From Granulicella sp. S156 (GTDB lineage Bacteria; Acidobacteriota; Terriglobia; Terriglobales; Acidobacteriaceae), in the NCBI RefSeq assembly GCF_009766105.1, contig NZ_LMUH01000018.1:84403-148402 (forward strand): a stretch of DNA of 64,000 nt, given 5' to 3'. How positions within the stretch are numbered: position 1 is the first letter of the stretch; every line of letters starts with the position of its first letter. This document shows positions 62,290-64,000 of the stretch, piece after piece. The translations under genes and the position numbers were made by a program. The notes under the pieces are model-generated. The model was not told where the DNA came from. It made no database searches and saw only the letters and a program-made list of their open reading frames with translations.

Positions 62290-63393
62290 CTAAATCGATG
62301 GCTCGGCACTCGCAGCGGCGCTTTCGTCCTCAAAAAGTGGGGACTCCGCATCAAGTTGAAAATTGCTGAGTCCGACGCCGACCAAACGGAAGAGCTGTTG
62401 CGGTCCAAGTTCGATTCGTTCTCGTAACGCGAGCGCAATCGTAGTCAGTTCGTCACACGTTGATGGTGGCACAGAAGGTGTGACACTTCGTGTCAGCGAA
62501 TTGAATTGCTTCGTCTTGAGCTTGAGTACGACTGTCTTCGCTCCACGAGCGTTATCTCGGGACGCCCGCCATACCTTTTCTGCAAGCCGCCGAATCTGCT
62601 GCTCGGTTTCAGCAAGGGGTATATCTAACTGAAAGGTATCTTCGGCAGAGATTGATTTGCTCACTCGGTTTGCCACAACAGGGTTGTGGTCGATGCCGCG
62701 GGCGAGTTGGTAGAGACGAGTGCCGTAGCTGCCGAAGTGACCTTCGAGATCGGATAGCTCCATTCGATATAGATCACGAACTGTGGCAATACCGACTGCT
62801 TTCATGCGGCTCTCCGTGACTCGACCGACCCCAGGAATGCGACCTACCGGAAGAGGCAGAAGAAAGCCCTGTATTTCATGGGGTTGAATGACGAAGAGTC
62901 CGTCCGGTTTGCGCCAGTCGGATGCAATCTTTGCGAGGAACTTATTTGGAGCAACCCCCGCCGAAGCGGTCAGATTCAGTTCTTCGCGGATTTGCTCACG
63001 GATGGTCTTCGCGACACGGGTCGCAGTGGGCAGACCAGTTTTATTCTCGGTGACGTCCAGATAGGCTTCGTCCAGCGACAACGGTTCAATGAGATCGGTA
63101 TGTCGATGGAAGATCTCTCGTGCTCCTCGGGACGCATCTTTGTAACGCACGAAATCAGGCGGAACGAAGATAGCCTCAGGGCATAGCCGTTCGGCAGTGA
63201 TTGCTGGCATCGCTGAGCGCACACCGAACTTCCTTGCCTCATAAGAGGCGGCGCATACGACAGATCGATTGCCTTTCCATGCGACAACAACAGGTTTGCC
63301 GCGCAGATGCGGGTCATCGCGCTGTTCAACAGAAGCATAAAACGCGTCCATGTCCACATGAACGATCTTTCGCTGTGTTGCCATTTCGCTCAT
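62290..63393 (-). CDS. dinB: DNA polymerase IV, DinB
   Basis: 367 aa Y-family polymerase with intact catalytic residues: HVDMDAFYASVEQRDDPH, SLDEAYLDVTENK (DE), RIPGVGRVTESRMKAVG (helix-hairpin-helix), and a little-finger domain ending LVGVGLSNF. The usual C-terminal clamp-binding peptide may be the final LFEDES stretch. The start is the first ATG; a second (MATQRK) three codons later is equally possible. A LexA-like box is at 63420-63434. Confidence 0.93.
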   Translation of the reverse strand: MSEMATQRKIVHVDMDAFYASVEQRDDPHLRGKPVVVAWKGNRSVVCAASYEARKFGVRSAMPAITAERLCPEAIFVPPDFVRYKDASRGAREIFHRHTDLIEPLSLDEAYLDVTENKTGLPTATRVAKTIREQIREELNLTASAGVAPNKFLAKIASDWRKPDGLFVIQPHEIQGFLLPLPVGRIPGVGRVTESRMKAVGIATVRDLYRMELSDLEGHFGSYGTRLYQLARGIDHNPVVANRVSKSISAEDTFQLDIPLAETEQQIRRLAEKVWRASRDNARGAKTVVLKLKTKQFNSLTRSVTPSVPPSTCDELTTIALALRERIELGPQQLFRLVGVGLSNFQLDAESPLFEDESAAASAEPSI

Positions 63394-63419
63394 AAGCTAT
63401 CCGAGGTGGGATATTAAAT

Positions 63420-63434
63420 GTTCGCCTTATATTC
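63420..63434 (-). promoter_or_regulatory. Putative LexA (SOS) box upstream of dinB
   Basis: GTTCGCCTTATATTC, followed by GCC, that is GTTC-N7-ATTC, differing by one base from the imuA box over 18 bases. It lies 27 bases before the dinB start, well placed for repression. Confidence 0.6.
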
Positions 63435-63540
63435 GCCTATTATAGGGAGCGTGCGGAGTGGAGTGCAATGTATTTGTGATCTTTCGAGTGGCATCAGTTG
63501 GAGAGTCTCGGTTGCGAGAAGCAAGTAAGCAGCAAATGAG

Positions 63541-63570
63541 AAGCGGAGCCTGTAATTAGAGGCTCCGCTT
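63541..63570. terminator. 10-bp perfect hairpin after the last gene
   Basis: AAGCGGAGCC (63541-63550) and GGCTCCGCTT (63561-63570) pair perfectly around a 10-base loop. It lies 26 bases past the stop of the leftward terminal gene. There is no strong T-run. Confidence 0.5.
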
Positions 63571-63595
63571 GAAATGATGAAGGTGATGGCTCCGA

Positions 63596-64000
63596 CTACA
63601 CCCGCTTTCTTTTCTTGTTGGTGATTGGCCCCAGAGGCGGCCTGATGATGCCGATTGTCATTTCGTCTGCGCTCAGTTCAACTTGAAGCGAGCCTCCTGC
63701 TTCGAGTGCTGTAAAGCCCTTCTCGGGTATAAACTCTGCGAAGTCGTCACCGCCCGCAGCATCCCGAATTTTTTCATACCTCGTCATCCGCTCTTCCATA
63801 CTCGCTGTGACGGGCAGTCCTTCGTAACCTTGAGCGTAAACAACCTTGTTGGTTGTCTCGGTACCGCATAGACCGGGCTCTCCATTCGACATGAGATAGA
63901 CGCCGTCATCTTTGACGAGCATCAACCCTGGACCGGGATCTTCTGTCAGACCATATGGCGAGACGGTTCGAGGAGCTGCCTTCGCATGTGCGAGCAGTTC
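63596..64000 (-). CDS. Unknown protein (C-terminal part, runs off the window)
   Basis: The frame is open without a stop from 63596 to the window end, so the start is outside. Visible part: RTVSPYGLTEDPGPGLMLVK, DDGVYLMSNGEPGL, MEERMTRYEKIRDAAG, and a basic end (PITNKKRKRV). No family recognised. The internal TTG/ATG at 63925/63922 could be the true start, but the open upstream frame has normal composition. Confidence 0.55.
   Translation of the reverse strand, partial: ELLAHAKAAPRTVSPYGLTEDPGPGLMLVKDDGVYLMSNGEPGLCGTETTNKVVYAQGYEGLPVTASMEERMTRYEKIRDAAGGDDFAEFIPEKGFTALEAGGSLQVELSADEMTIGIIRPPLGPITNKKRKRV

Noticed and set aside
1-64000. CRISPR arrays, tRNA or rRNA genes
   Set aside because: No regularly spaced repeats and no tRNA cloverleaf or rRNA sequence recognised on reading the window.

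Overview
The window reads like a soil Acidobacteriota chromosome, most likely Terriglobia (Terriglobus/Granulicella/Edaphobacter-like). This is an inference from the Oar-type TonB receptor with an N-terminal carboxypeptidase-regulatory domain, the acidobacterial-style membrane winged-helix regulator, the glycan-utilisation genes, moderately high GC and dense operons with ATGA/TAATG overlaps. No rRNA, tRNA or CRISPR array was seen.

Layout. (1) 1-6.7 kb: end of a Tat-exported protein, a 1123-aa TonB-dependent receptor, a membrane-bound winged-helix regulator and a DoxX-like membrane protein. (2) 7.2-27.4 kb: two divergent operons sharing a 190-bp promoter region. Leftward are five overlapping genes: ThiF/E1-like enzyme, membrane protein with two Cys8 RING-like zinc modules, beta-grasp ubiquitin-like protein, E2/UBC-like protein with an HPN...C active site, and a Hanks-type Ser/Thr kinase. 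Rightward is a type VI secretion-like operon: membrane FHA protein, VWA protein, TssB, TssC, an unknown protein, two Hcp, TssE, TssF, PASTA-TssG, TssK, ClpV, a DUF1080-TPR-TM-FHA protein and a PP2C phosphatase. TssA, TssJ, TssL, TssM, VgrG and PAAR are not in the window. The pairing of a complete E1-E2-RING-Ubl set with kinase/phosphatase/FHA control and a contractile apparatus is the best candidate here for an undescribed system.

(3) 27.7-33.8 kb: a deoxysugar/pentose locus (fucose/arabinose isomerase-like, rhamnose mutarotase-like, GH39-like hydrolase, an unusual IclR-HTH plus sugar-binding-domain regulator) beside a TonB receptor cut down to its N-terminal domain, then a lone response-regulator receiver. 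(4) 34-55.4 kb: a defence island with a PIN-domain pair, an XRE regulator, a Gabija-like OLD nuclease/UvrD helicase pair, a Hachiman-like helicase/nuclease pair with accessory genes (one HNH), an Mrr-like nuclease with an unknown partner, and a tightly coupled four-gene operon built around a QueC-like ATP pyrophosphatase and a PD-(D/E)xK-like protein. A degenerate direct repeat lies at both ends of the 34-39 kb part.

(5) 55.5-63.4 kb: DNA-damage tolerance: imuA-imuB-dnaE2 mutasome, a SRAP (HMCES/YedK) protein and DinB. Direct-repeat boxes of the form GTTC-N7-(G/A)TTC lie at the 5' ends of imuA and dinB, suggesting shared LexA control. The window ends inside an unidentified leftward gene.
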